From positions 1,488,001 through 1,552,000 of the forward strand of contig JAPFFF010000004.1 in NCBI GenBank assembly GCA_039105265.1: a DNA stretch of 64,000 bases, in the 5' to 3' direction. The DNA comes from Tritrichomonas musculus (taxonomy: Eukaryota; Parabasalia; Tritrichomonadida; Tritrichomonadidae). Shown here piece after piece: positions 19,269 through 28,577 of the stretch. Under the pieces are notes generated by a model. The model made no database searches, was not told the origin of the DNA, and was given only the letters and a program-made list of their open reading frames with translations. How positions within the stretch are numbered: position 1 is the first letter of the stretch; every line of letters starts with the position of its first letter. Both the position numbers and the translations under genes were made by a program.

Positions 19269-19913
19269 ATGTCTGAACAGCAACAAGAAACAGATCAAAA
19301 TAAATCAAATAATAATCCAACAGCAAATACAGAAGCCAGAAGACCAGCAGGTGCAAGACCTGCTGGCGCGAGACCTGCGGGAGCAAGACCTGCCGGCGCT
19401 GTTCCTGCAGGTGCAAGGCCTGCCGGCGCAAGACCTGCAGGTGCCAGACCAGCAGGTGTAGCACCTGCAGGAGCAAGGCCCGCTGGCGCTACTCCCGCTG
19501 GTGCAAGACCTGCAGGAGCAAGGCCCGCTGGCGCTGCTCCCGCTGGTGCAAGACCTGCAGGAGCCAGGCCCGCTGGCGCAAGACCTGCTGGTGCAAAGCC
19601 AGCTGGTGCAGCTCCTTCAGCAGAAGCCAAGCCAGCCGAAACAGATAAACTCCAATTTAAAATTTCAAAATTCTACGCGACATATTTAATACATTGGAAT
19701 GGTAAACAAGATACTTGCGATATTTGCCGAAATTTGCTAAGCGAGCCCTGTATGTCTTGTCAAACAAGTGAAGATAATGAATCTTGTCCTGTGGCAGAAG
19801 GAGCATGCGGCCATATGTTTCATCTACACTGTATTAACAAATGGATTAAAAATCAGCCGACATGCCCAAAATGTGAAAGCAAATGGGAAATAAAATCTCA
19901 ATTATCAATATAA
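19269..19913 (+). CDS. RBX1: RBX1/RBX2-like RING-H2 protein with N-terminal RPAGA repeat extension
   Basis: The C-terminal 85 residues are an RBX-type RING-H2: the lead-in KLQFKISKFYATYLIHWNGK, then CDICRNLL, CMSCQ, CPVAEGACGHMFHLHCINKW and CPKC. RBX proteins are the RING subunit of cullin-RING ubiquitin ligases; the beta strand before the RING binds the cullin. The last metal pair CPKC is like RBX2 (CPLC) rather than RBX1 (CPLD), so either paralogue is possible. Uniquely, residues 25-114 are 18 copies of a pentapeptide (RPAGA with V, A, T or K at the first position), GC-rich and nearly repetitive in DNA. An open frame on the opposite strand across this tract is a shadow. DDB1, another cullin-ligase subunit, lies 5.3 kb downstream. 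Confidence 0.85.
   Translation: MSEQQQETDQNKSNNNPTANTEARRPAGARPAGARPAGARPAGAVPAGARPAGARPAGARPAGVAPAGARPAGATPAGARPAGARPAGAAPAGARPAGARPAGARPAGAKPAGAAPSAEAKPAETDKLQFKISKFYATYLIHWNGKQDTCDICRNLLSEPCMSCQTSEDNESCPVAEGACGHMFHLHCINKWIKNQPTCPKCESKWEIKSQLSI
19341..19610 (+). repeat. 15-bp coding minisatellite, 18 copies (RPAGA)
   Basis: Eighteen in-frame 15-bp units such as CGACCTGCAGGTGCA-type sequence within the RBX-like gene. The tract is far more GC-rich than the rest of the window. Synonymous changes between units show it is under some protein-level constraint or is not brand new; some longer blocks are near-identical, which suggests recent unit turnover. Confidence 0.85.
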
Positions 19914-20221
19914 TTAATAGAAAAGTTATTATGTTCCTTCATAAAGATATTATTCCGTTTTATTATTATTATTATTATAAAGTTTGATTTTATAAATGTT
20001 ATTGGCTTAAAAATAAGTCAAATTTTTTCTCAATCTACTATTTTTTATCTTTCTTTTTATCTCCACTGGTCCTTTTCCTAGCAACATGTAACAAATAAGA
20101 ATATTTCTTTCGCGCTTAAATTATTATTGATGAAGGAAAAAACACAAAAATGTATGAAAATAGAGAACGTTAACATTTTTATATCATAAAAATAAAAAAA
20201 ATCAAATATATAAAGTGTATT
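19914..20221. other. Convergent intergenic spacer
   Basis: Between two convergent genes. Contains an ATTATTATTATT microsatellite near 19960-19978. Nothing else seen. Confidence 0.5.
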
Positions 20222-20812
20222 TCATGGTTTTTCGCCTCCATCATTGCCTTCACCAGATTCTGACATGGAATCTGATGCATTTCTTGGATGAACATGTTGC
20301 AAAATCCATTTTTTACCTTCATTTATTCCGTTTCCTGTGGACGCGCTGCAATCTTCTATGCCATATTCAAGATTATAATCTTGAACTTTTGTAATTTTGA
20401 TAAAATCGTCTGATGTTAAATTTGTTTCTTTATCTGATTTGTTAATAAAGATAAGAATAGGTATTTTAAGATCTTGACATAATCGAAAAACTTCGCCAAT
20501 TTCCTCTTGCATCCTTCCCATTCTTTCTTTATCTGTACGATCAATGACAAAGACTACACCATCACTTTTCGATATATAGTACGGCCATTGAGATCGATAA
20601 CGACTGACTCCGCCGCAATCATAAATTTGGAACTTTGAAGTTCCTAATTCGAACTCATGGAATTCAACTCCCGCTGTCGGTAATGGGACAAAATTTGCAG
20701 ATGAAGCTGCAACGAAATGAAACACAATGTTTGATTTACCTGAGCCTTCTAAACCAACAAATGTGATTGTTCTTACATAATTTGAATTGTCGTATGATGA
20801 TGTACAACCCAT
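20222..20812 (-). CDS. ARF/ARL-family small GTPase
   Basis: A 196-residue GTPase. I start at the internal Met (20812) because MGCTSS is a proper N-myristoylation and palmitoylation start, typical of ARF/ARL proteins; an upstream in-frame ATG at 20893 would bury it. Motifs: P-loop GLEGSGKS (20-27), switch I PTAG (45-48), switch II DCGG (65-68), NKSD (124-127) and CSAST for guanine binding. The switch II Gln that normally follows DxGG in ARFs and aids GTP hydrolysis is Val69, so intrinsic GTPase activity may be low. A charged C-terminal tail of about 25 residues is extra. It probably acts in membrane traffic; the exact ARL subtype is unclear. Confidence 0.85.
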   Translation of the reverse strand: MGCTSSYDNSNYVRTITFVGLEGSGKSNIVFHFVAASSANFVPLPTAGVEFHEFELGTSKFQIYDCGGVSRYRSQWPYYISKSDGVVFVIDRTDKERMGRMQEEIGEVFRLCQDLKIPILIFINKSDKETNLTSDDFIKITKVQDYNLEYGIEDCSASTGNGINEGKKWILQHVHPRNASDSMSESGEGNDGGEKP

Positions 20813-21311
20813 TCTAAAATTAACGTAAATAATATCTGTTTTATTTTTGCTCTTCTCCTTCAATTTTGAATTCAATTGAAAATAAATATTCAAACTTTTC
20901 CTGAGTCTATTTAGCCTTTTATTGTTTTGTTAGAATCAAATTCAAAATATAATCGTTATAATTTTTATGATTCAAATAAAAATCCACATTTTGTTGAAAG
21001 ACGATTGAATCATTCATGAAATAACTATTCTAAATATATATAAATTTAATTTGGCTCATATAAAAAATCAAATATGAAAAATGTATATCAACTATTTTTC
21101 TTTTTGGATGTATTTTATCATTTTGTTTTTTATCTAATTAAATGTTATTTTAGGATTTTCTCTTTTGATTGATTATGTTTACAAAAGATTTTTATAAATA
21201 TGACTATCTTGTCATATTTGATATCAAATGAAATTGATTTACACGTTTGCAATTTTTTCTGATAAAAGAAAAAGTCTAATTCTCAAAAAGTTCTAAATAT
21301 TTTAAAGCGAA
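20813..21311. other. Divergent intergenic region
   Basis: AT-rich spacer between divergent genes. The upstream ATG at 20893 lies here but is not used in my model. No repeat or regulatory motif that I can support. Confidence 0.4.
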
Positions 21312-23000
21312 ATGTTTCTAAATTTTAAGGATTTGGAAACTCTAAATAGTCGAATGTCTGATGTTATTAATGATGATAAAATCGATGATAAAATTAAAAT
21401 TCAAATTCGAGATGAAATCGAAAATTGTGCGAAATTTACAATTTTCGACCTTAAATCGCATTTGCATAGTGAACAAACTCGCAATGACATTTGTTCTGAT
21501 TTAGAAATGATCAGCAAAATAATTGATTTGAAATACAGTTTTTTGCATGATTTATTTGTTTCTTTTCAACTATCTTTTATTTTATTTAATTTACTTGAAA
21601 TTGAACAATTTGTATATGATGACAAAATCGCAGCTAGTATTTATAGATGTATTGCAAAATTGTTATATTATGAAGATTTACAACTCTTCTTTATTCAAAA
21701 TGGTATTATCAAAAGTGCTTTAAAATTAGCATCGCATGAATGTAATGAAATTTCTAAGGAATCGCTCCATATTCTTTCCCAATTAACGAAATATATTGCA
21801 AATCAAAATATTCCAATTAAAAGCAAATATATTGATTATATTTGTCGAAATTTAGTGTTATCAGATGAGCATAAAGAGTATTCAATGAAATTTTTTTTGC
21901 TCTTTTCAAAATATTCCAATAATAAGAAAATTCTTGATCCTGCATTGCCTTTTATTTTTGATTTATATTATAGTCTTGATAATACTGAAGAAATTATAGA
22001 AAAAAGGCAGAATTTGCCTCCAATTTTCACAAACCATTATGATCAAAGCATTTGGAATTCTGATCTCGACCATACTTATAATCACAACTATGATAAAATT
22101 AAGAAATATATTATAAAAACATTGTATTATATATTGCAGTCCGATTTTTCTTTTTATTATCCCTATAAGCCTTACTTTATCAAATTGTTTTATAGCATTA
22201 ATGGTTTACCAACAACAGGACCTAGCAGCAATTTTAAAAAAGAAAGAAAAAAGAGTGGAGGTGCCAGTTTTCTTACATATATCTTCAAAATATTATTATT
22301 AGTGATTGATAATGATGAAAAAGAAGCTCTTAATGCAGTTAAATGTATTGGTAATTTAGAAAAAGAAAGAAATGTTAACAAAATTTTTTTTTATTATGAT
22401 ATTTATTATTTATTTCTTCAAAATTTGGAATTTAATGATACTGAACTCTTACTTAAAATAATGATATTTGATTTATTCCACCTTCCACCTAGTTTTTATG
22501 AATTTTGCTGCCATCCAGAATTTGTAAAAAGTTTAATTGATTTTTTCATTGAGAACTCGCCTTTCCTGATTAAGACAATTATACTAAGATTTATATTAGT
22601 TTTAATGCAGCCTCCAAATATTCCAAAAATAATTGAAGTCTTAATAGATAACGAATTTATTTTAAAAGCCTCTAGTGTTTTAGATATTGATGATGATTCA
22701 ATATTATGCTACTTGATGATTATTAATAAAATGATTCAGCATTTGATTATAACTAATAATAAAGTTGAATATATTATTGATGTTATCAATCAATCGCCAG
22801 AAATATATGAAAATATTGATAGAATTATTGATCAATTTTCTACCGAATTAGACGAATTGGGTGATCTTCAAAATAGTAATAATAGCAATGGTAATGATAA
22901 TGATCAAAAGAAAATCTTAGAGCAATTTAATAAAAAGCGGCAAATATTGGCTTTAAGCAACCAATTGAAAAAATTTTGCCTAAAGGATAAAGATAATTGA
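21312..23000 (+). CDS. Helical-solenoid (ARM-like) protein, lineage-specific
   Basis: A 562-residue protein built of amphipathic helices in pairs (for example SIYRCIAKLLYYEDLQLFFIQNGIIKSALKLA, LHILSQLTKYI, AALNAVKCIGNLE-like), which is the look of an armadillo/HEAT solenoid. I recognise no named family. Similar ARM-like hypotheticals are very common in Tritrichomonas. There is no signal peptide or membrane anchor; the C-terminus is Asn/Asp-rich. Such folds usually serve as protein-binding scaffolds. Leucine, isoleucine and aromatic content is high, and codon use is strongly AT-biased like its neighbours. Confidence 0.65.
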   Translation: MFLNFKDLETLNSRMSDVINDDKIDDKIKIQIRDEIENCAKFTIFDLKSHLHSEQTRNDICSDLEMISKIIDLKYSFLHDLFVSFQLSFILFNLLEIEQFVYDDKIAASIYRCIAKLLYYEDLQLFFIQNGIIKSALKLASHECNEISKESLHILSQLTKYIANQNIPIKSKYIDYICRNLVLSDEHKEYSMKFFLLFSKYSNNKKILDPALPFIFDLYYSLDNTEEIIEKRQNLPPIFTNHYDQSIWNSDLDHTYNHNYDKIKKYIIKTLYYILQSDFSFYYPYKPYFIKLFYSINGLPTTGPSSNFKKERKKSGGASFLTYIFKILLLVIDNDEKEALNAVKCIGNLEKERNVNKIFFYYDIYYLFLQNLEFNDTELLLKIMIFDLFHLPPSFYEFCCHPEFVKSLIDFFIENSPFLIKTIILRFILVLMQPPNIPKIIEVLIDNEFILKASSVLDIDDDSILCYLMIINKMIQHLIITNNKVEYIIDVINQSPEIYENIDRIIDQFSTELDELGDLQNSNNSNGNDNDQKKILEQFNKKRQILALSNQLKKFCLKDKDN

Positions 23001-23286
23001 TTTCAATAACCAATTTTATAAGGTTATTAATGAGAAAGAGGAAAGCACTGTTCTATATACAAAAATAAAAACTACAATTTATTAACTGAATATTGTATTA
23101 ATATAATTCTAGTTTATTGTGTAATGAGTATAAATATTTCACACATTTCGTATAATTGGAACAACATCCAAAATATTAAATAAACAAAACTATTAACAAA
23201 CAATTAATTTCATAATATATATGTATAATATAATTCAAGGGTCGATAAAGTTTTCTTGTTAATTTCTTTTCTTTCTTTCTTTTCAA

Positions 23287-24987
23287 CTAATCATCTTCCC
23301 AATTAATCTGAACAATATCATCTGGTGTAAAAGGAATTTCGCATGAAGGATAAGGGCACTTATTTGTCTGCTCATCAATCAACCTCTGATAACAATCTTC
23401 GCAAAAAGTGTGACCGCAAGTAAGAATAATGTAATTTCTCTCTTTTTCGCATTTAGGGCAAAGTTCAGATGGATTTGCTTTTTTATATTTGATTGTTTCA
23501 TTTACAGCGTTAAGTAAATCTGTTTCCTGTCTTTTATCAGAAATTTCCTTAAGATAAGAAGAAGCCATTTCTGAATTATTCTGAATAGTTTGTTTGAGCG
23601 AGTTTTCGATTTCTGTCATATTCTTAACAGAGGCGTAATATAAATTGATTAAAATAGTCGATTTTGAAAATAAAGCATCATCAATTATTGGAAGTGCATT
23701 AACTGAATCTTCAATTTTTGAAAAATTTCTAACAGCATGTAGCGAAGCTGTTCCACTTCTCCTAATTGAGTCGATAATTTGACGGAATTGGTAAAGGTCG
23801 CTTCTTCTTTTTTCTTTGGGAACAAAATTGTGAATTGTAAATTCTTTTAATCGTTTGTTTTGCGACTCAATATGGCTCTTACAGTTCACTATTGCTACAG
23901 TCATTCTTTCTTTTATAAGTTTGAGTGCATGAACTTGTGATTTAATGACTTCACCGATGGATTCTGGAGCAAACGAAATATTTAATTTTAAATCTTCTTG
24001 ATAAACGTCATTTTCGAATGTAAAGTTGGTGTCAAATTTTTTGTGTTTTTTACATAAAATTTTTGCTGCTTGAAATGTTTTATATCGAGTTTCACATTGC
24101 ACCATTTCTTCAAGAATTGAAATATTTATCTCACGTTTGTTAATAAAACCAGACTGAATAACATTAAAAATCCAAGATCTAGTTTCTATAAATTCATTTT
24201 TTGTCTTTTTTAAGGTATTGTATAATTCTTCTAATTCTCGTTTTTCAACTAATATTTGTTTGAGTATCATATTTTGAAGAGAAATAAGAGTACTAAATAG
24301 TTCATTTTTTTGTAGCATTTTTGGTGTTGGATATTGAAGTAAGATGGAATTATTTTGGTTTTCGGCTCGTATTGAAAATTCAGAAAGAATAAGATGTCGT
24401 TGTACATCAGATGTACGACAAAATAGATTGGAAAATGCAACAATATGATGCGGAAATGACGAAGGTAAAATATTTAAAGTCTGGAGGTCTGTTGGCTCTG
24501 AATTTAAGCTTTTTGCTAATTCTAAAACAATTTTTGAAAACTGCAGACCAATTTTTTCATGGAATTTTGAAGATGGTTTCGACATAATAAATCCTTGTTT
24601 TGGATTAAATTCAATAAACGATTTGGATATGTCTGTGAAACATAGAAAAAGATTTCTTATTTGGTGTATTTGATTGGTAGTAAAATCATCGCCCACAATG
24701 TGAGATGATGATGAAGAAATAAGATATGATATTTGAGATGCGATTTGATTGTATTCTAAGGTTTTATCTTTGCTTGAAGATCCAAATACATCTTTTTCAG
24801 TTGGATTTGATTGATTAAAAATCTTGTAAAAAGAAATTGAGAGAGAAATTAAATTTGGAATGTATGAATGAAATATTGTGACATATTCTGAAAGAGCATC
24901 GCTAGAATCACAAATTTTTTGATTGAAGCCTTCTAACAAGCATAAAAAAGAACGAAGCTCATTTATTTCTGTTTCATAAACTTCCAT
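23287..24987 (-). CDS. C-terminal RING protein, BRE1-like candidate
   Basis: A 566-residue helical or coiled-coil protein ending in a RING finger: CPKC, then ILTCGHTFCEDC, then CPYPSC and FTPDDIVQINWEDD at the very C-terminus (about residues 509-566). A long coiled-coil body with a RING at the extreme end followed by a DV/DIxxI tail is the architecture of BRE1/RNF20, the E3 ligase that monoubiquitinates histone H2B, so that is my best guess. The last Cys pair is CxxxxC instead of CxxC, which is a departure from the standard C3HC4 spacing. Substrate and family remain inference. Confidence 0.7.
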   Translation of the reverse strand: MEVYETEINELRSFLCLLEGFNQKICDSSDALSEYVTIFHSYIPNLISLSISFYKIFNQSNPTEKDVFGSSSKDKTLEYNQIASQISYLISSSSSHIVGDDFTTNQIHQIRNLFLCFTDISKSFIEFNPKQGFIMSKPSSKFHEKIGLQFSKIVLELAKSLNSEPTDLQTLNILPSSFPHHIVAFSNLFCRTSDVQRHLILSEFSIRAENQNNSILLQYPTPKMLQKNELFSTLISLQNMILKQILVEKRELEELYNTLKKTKNEFIETRSWIFNVIQSGFINKREINISILEEMVQCETRYKTFQAAKILCKKHKKFDTNFTFENDVYQEDLKLNISFAPESIGEVIKSQVHALKLIKERMTVAIVNCKSHIESQNKRLKEFTIHNFVPKEKRRSDLYQFRQIIDSIRRSGTASLHAVRNFSKIEDSVNALPIIDDALFSKSTILINLYYASVKNMTEIENSLKQTIQNNSEMASSYLKEISDKRQETDLLNAVNETIKYKKANPSELCPKCEKERNYIILTCGHTFCEDCYQRLIDEQTNKCPYPSCEIPFTPDDIVQINWEDD

Positions 24988-25192
24988 TTATAAATCATGT
25001 GATTTTTATTTTACCTAAATGGTGAAATTAATAAATATATATTTATCTCAATGAATTTTCTTTTTAATTTCAAAAAAATAATAAATTCTTAATTATAATT
25101 CTATTTTTAACTTTATTTATATATCTAGCTAATTCCAAAGAGATTTTAATTGATAAACGGTCTAGCAGAATTCAATTTCTTGCTTATTTAAA

Positions 25193-28100
25193 ATGTCTTA
25201 TGGTATTTATTCACTCAATTCGCCAATTTTGATATCAGATGCTGCAATAGTTCATAATTTTGAAGGAAAGCGCGACGTTTTAGTTATAGCTCGTGGTTCT
25301 CTTCTACAATTTTATTCGCTAACAGATGGTTTCACTTTACGTTATGAATATAGATTATTTGGTGATATTGCACGTGTTGTTCCATTAAGGCATCCAAATG
25401 ATTCTCAATCAAATATTCTTCTTATTCTCTGCGATCTCCGATATTCAATTATCCGATTTGTAACATCAAATAATTCAATAAAGACAGTTCAATCAGGAAA
25501 TCTCAAATCTTCAACAGGAGTTGCTTTAGATCCGCCTTTTCGTATTGCTGTTTCTAACGTTGCGTTATTATTGCAACTTCACCAGCAAGTTTTACAATAT
25601 TTTCAAATAACATCCAACTCGCAGCTTGGTTTACCAGTAAATTACTCAATTCCTGCTAAATATATTATTGATTTCGATTTTATGAATACAGCTGATTTAG
25701 TTAGATTCGCTGTCCTTACCGAAGATTTCGGGCAAACAACAAAACTTCAAATAATTGACGTTGATTCATCTATGCCACGTTCAAGCATTCATAAGGATGC
25801 AACTCAAGTATATATGAAAAATGATTCTTATGCGATTAAAGTTATCGATTCATCATCTCTTATTGTATTCAAGACGGATGCAGCTATAAAAGTTCAGATA
25901 AATGCATCCACACCTCCAAGGCAAAAGAGTTCTACCATTTATACCTCTCATCCTTTGATAAAATTTGCTAGAATGGATCAAAATCATTTTATTGTTGCAG
26001 ATAAAGGAAATAATCTTCTTTCAATCAGTTTACAAGATTCAGATTTTATAATGGCTATGAGGATTGGCTCAATAAATACTCCAATTGCTCTCTTACCATA
26101 TGATGACAAACACCTGATATCAATTTCACAATCAGGTGAATCGTATTCAATTGAATTAGTTGGTGATAATAATTGTATGTCATCACAAACTAAAACATTT
26201 ATGGTTAACTGCAGCTCAGTTAAAAAAATAATTGATGTAAATAGTAATGAATTTATTGGTATTTGTGGGAACGGTTTTTCTCATATTATTCGTCAATCTT
26301 TAATTCTAGAAGAATTTGCTCAAGTTCCAGTTATAGGTGTTAAAGATGTTTGGTTTTTCAATGATGAGTTTGTAATTACCATTAACGATAAAACTTTTAA
26401 TGTTTCACTCAATGATAATGGAATAGCTCCAGTTCAAAACGGTAACTTAATAATAGATCAGCCAACAATAGCATTCAAGCAAACGAATGAATCAGATTTC
26501 ATTCAAATAACGCCAACAAAAGTCAACGTTTCATACAGTTCATCAAATTTCTGTTCTGTGAAAGATTTCGAAGCAATTCATCAAGCTTCAATATCTAATT
26601 CAAAGATAGGTCTTATTGTTTCAAATGGATTAACTGATTTTGTTACAGTCCTCGATCATGATTTGAATGAATTATTCAATGTTGAAGCTCCTGTTCCTGT
26701 GGAAGAAGTAGCTGTCAATGATCAATATGTTGCTTTGTCATCATGGCCAGAGAACCAAATTGTTATTTATTCTATAGAAAGTGCCAAAATAGTTAAAAGC
26801 ATTGAAAAAGTAAATTGTATTGGAATGACCTTTTCACCAGATTATTTAATAGTTTCAGAAACACGTGATCATTGTATTTTCTATTCTCTAAAATCATTTG
26901 AGCCAAATGAGCAGAATGCAAATAATCAAAATGATAGTTTTACTTCTCTTCATTGCAATGGTATGCATTATTCAATTATTCCATTTGGGGATGGTAGTAC
27001 AAATGATGTTATTGTTGCTGGAGAACGTCCAGTTCTCATTCAAAATTTAGTAGTTAAAGAAATTGAATATGCAGGTTTCAAAGGAGGTGCATGTCGAACC
27101 GATAAAATTGTCTTAATTCATGATGATTCAATTTCATTCTGTTATCCGTCAGGATATGCTATGACTGTTCATGAAGATAAATCTGCAATTGATGTTGTTG
27201 ATACAATCCAGATCATGAGTAATGCAAAAGAAAATGATAATAGACTCAATTTTATTGTAGCCTCACGTGAAGGTGAAAACTTGTCATTATCTGTCGTTGA
27301 ACATCCATTATCAACAATTCACCCAACCTTCACAATAAAAGAAGAAGAGCCATATATTGGAATGGCATCTATCGTTTGCAACAATATGAAATTTGTTGCC
27401 GTAATCTTTGGTACCCTTTTAATACTATTTGAAGTTAGTGACGAACTGCTTCAAGAAAGATCGAAGCTTCAATTAGGAAAAATTCCTTTTCAAATAACAT
27501 CTTTTAATTCGAAGTTTATTGTCGCTTTTACAGAAGAATTTCAGCTTTTTGAATTAGATTTTGTATCACATTCAGATATTAAATTGAAAAAGATTACTAA
27601 CATGCCTACTCAAGGTTCTACTTCATGTATATCAAATGATGATGAATTTGTCGCTGTCTGCGATGAGTTGCAAAGTCTTGTTTTATATGCCTATGATGAT
27701 GTTACCAACAAATTTTCAGAGCATGCAAGAAATTGTTTCGACTTTGGTCTTTCAATTTGTAGAGTTTCGGTTGATGATTATTTTTGTGTCGACCATAGCG
27801 GAAACTTTTTCCAGATGCAAATAAGCGAATCTAGAAATATTGAAAGTTCAGATTTAGATATTTTAAGCTGTTGTGCTCTTGGTGAAGGTGCATCAGCAAT
27901 GCTTGTTTTTTGTTCTCCTAAGAAAGAAACAGAAGATAATCAAACAAAAGTTTTGATTGGAACCCATAGTTCACAATATATTGAAGTAATAAGTTTTAAG
28001 CCAACAGACCAATTTATCTCTCTTTATAATGAAATTGAGAAAGAATTTCAATCTCTTGGAAGATTCAGTTCAAGAAGTCACAGATCTGTAATTGTTCAAG

Positions 28101-28258
28101 ATAATTTCATGCTTCCTTGTCCAATAATGTATAATTTTGACCTTATAAAAATGTTCTTGGAAATAGATGATAAGCTGCAAGCTATTATTGCAGAAGGTGC
28201 CAAAATGACTGTTGAAGAGGCGCAAGAATTATCTGAACAGATTCTTAAATTGGTTTAA
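25193..28258 (+). CDS. DDB1: DDB1-like cullin-4 adaptor (triple beta-propeller)
   Basis: A 1021-residue protein matching the DDB1/MMS1 family end to end. The N-terminus (MSYGIYSLNSPILISDAAIVHNF, then DVLVIARGSLLQFYSL and LLILCDLRYSIIRF) corresponds to MMS1_N, and the C-terminal 110 residues (FQSLGRFSSRSHRS...FNFDLIKMFLEIDDK-like, ending EEAQELSEQILKL) match the DDB1 helical tail. The middle is strand-rich, as expected for propellers. DDB1 links CUL4-RBX1 to substrate receptors in DNA repair and chromatin control. It is slightly shorter than human DDB1 (1140). A CPSF160 or SF3B3 relative is less likely because of length and tail. Confidence 0.85.
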   Translation: MSYGIYSLNSPILISDAAIVHNFEGKRDVLVIARGSLLQFYSLTDGFTLRYEYRLFGDIARVVPLRHPNDSQSNILLILCDLRYSIIRFVTSNNSIKTVQSGNLKSSTGVALDPPFRIAVSNVALLLQLHQQVLQYFQITSNSQLGLPVNYSIPAKYIIDFDFMNTADLVRFAVLTEDFGQTTKLQIIDVDSSMPRSSIHKDATQVYMKNDSYAIKVIDSSSLIVFKTDAAIKVQINASTPPRQKSSTIYTSHPLIKFARMDQNHFIVADKGNNLLSISLQDSDFIMAMRIGSINTPIALLPYDDKHLISISQSGESYSIELVGDNNCMSSQTKTFMVNCSSVKKIIDVNSNEFIGICGNGFSHIIRQSLILEEFAQVPVIGVKDVWFFNDEFVITINDKTFNVSLNDNGIAPVQNGNLIIDQPTIAFKQTNESDFIQITPTKVNVSYSSSNFCSVKDFEAIHQASISNSKIGLIVSNGLTDFVTVLDHDLNELFNVEAPVPVEEVAVNDQYVALSSWPENQIVIYSIESAKIVKSIEKVNCIGMTFSPDYLIVSETRDHCIFYSLKSFEPNEQNANNQNDSFTSLHCNGMHYSIIPFGDGSTNDVIVAGERPVLIQNLVVKEIEYAGFKGGACRTDKIVLIHDDSISFCYPSGYAMTVHEDKSAIDVVDTIQIMSNAKENDNRLNFIVASREGENLSLSVVEHPLSTIHPTFTIKEEEPYIGMASIVCNNMKFVAVIFGTLLILFEVSDELLQERSKLQLGKIPFQITSFNSKFIVAFTEEFQLFELDFVSHSDIKLKKITNMPTQGSTSCISNDDEFVAVCDELQSLVLYAYDDVTNKFSEHARNCFDFGLSICRVSVDDYFCVDHSGNFFQMQISESRNIESSDLDILSCCALGEGASAMLVFCSPKKETEDNQTKVLIGTHSSQYIEVISFKPTDQFISLYNEIEKEFQSLGRFSSRSHRSVIVQDNFMLPCPIMYNFDLIKMFLEIDDKLQAIIAEGAKMTVEEAQELSEQILKLV

Positions 28259-28577
28259 TAATATGTTTTTTTATAACTAATTCTATTACATTGACCATAA
28301 AATATACTTTGTTTTTAATTTACTTCTTTGTCGAATTTCGATAATTTTAATTACCATATATTTTCTGAGCATATTATTTAAAATGAATGATTATATGGAT
28401 CAGTTCATGAAGAATGTAAACTTTCATATTTATTTGTTTGTTTTCTTATTCTATTCCTTTGATTGTTATCCTATAATAACGATCATTTTTTTTCAATATT
28501 TTACCAATTTATTTCACCAAAAGCAATCATGTGCATAGAGGAGCAGAGAGCTGAAGTTTATTTAAAATTAAACTTCA
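28259..28577. other. Intergenic spacer
   Basis: 3' flank of DDB1 and upstream region of the next gene. Nothing notable seen. Confidence 0.4.

Noticed and set aside
19295-19630. Open frame of 111 codons on the minus strand (AGLAPAG repeats)
   Set aside because: It is the antisense shadow of the RPAGA minisatellite in the RBX-like gene; a GC-rich 15-bp repeat stays open in several frames.
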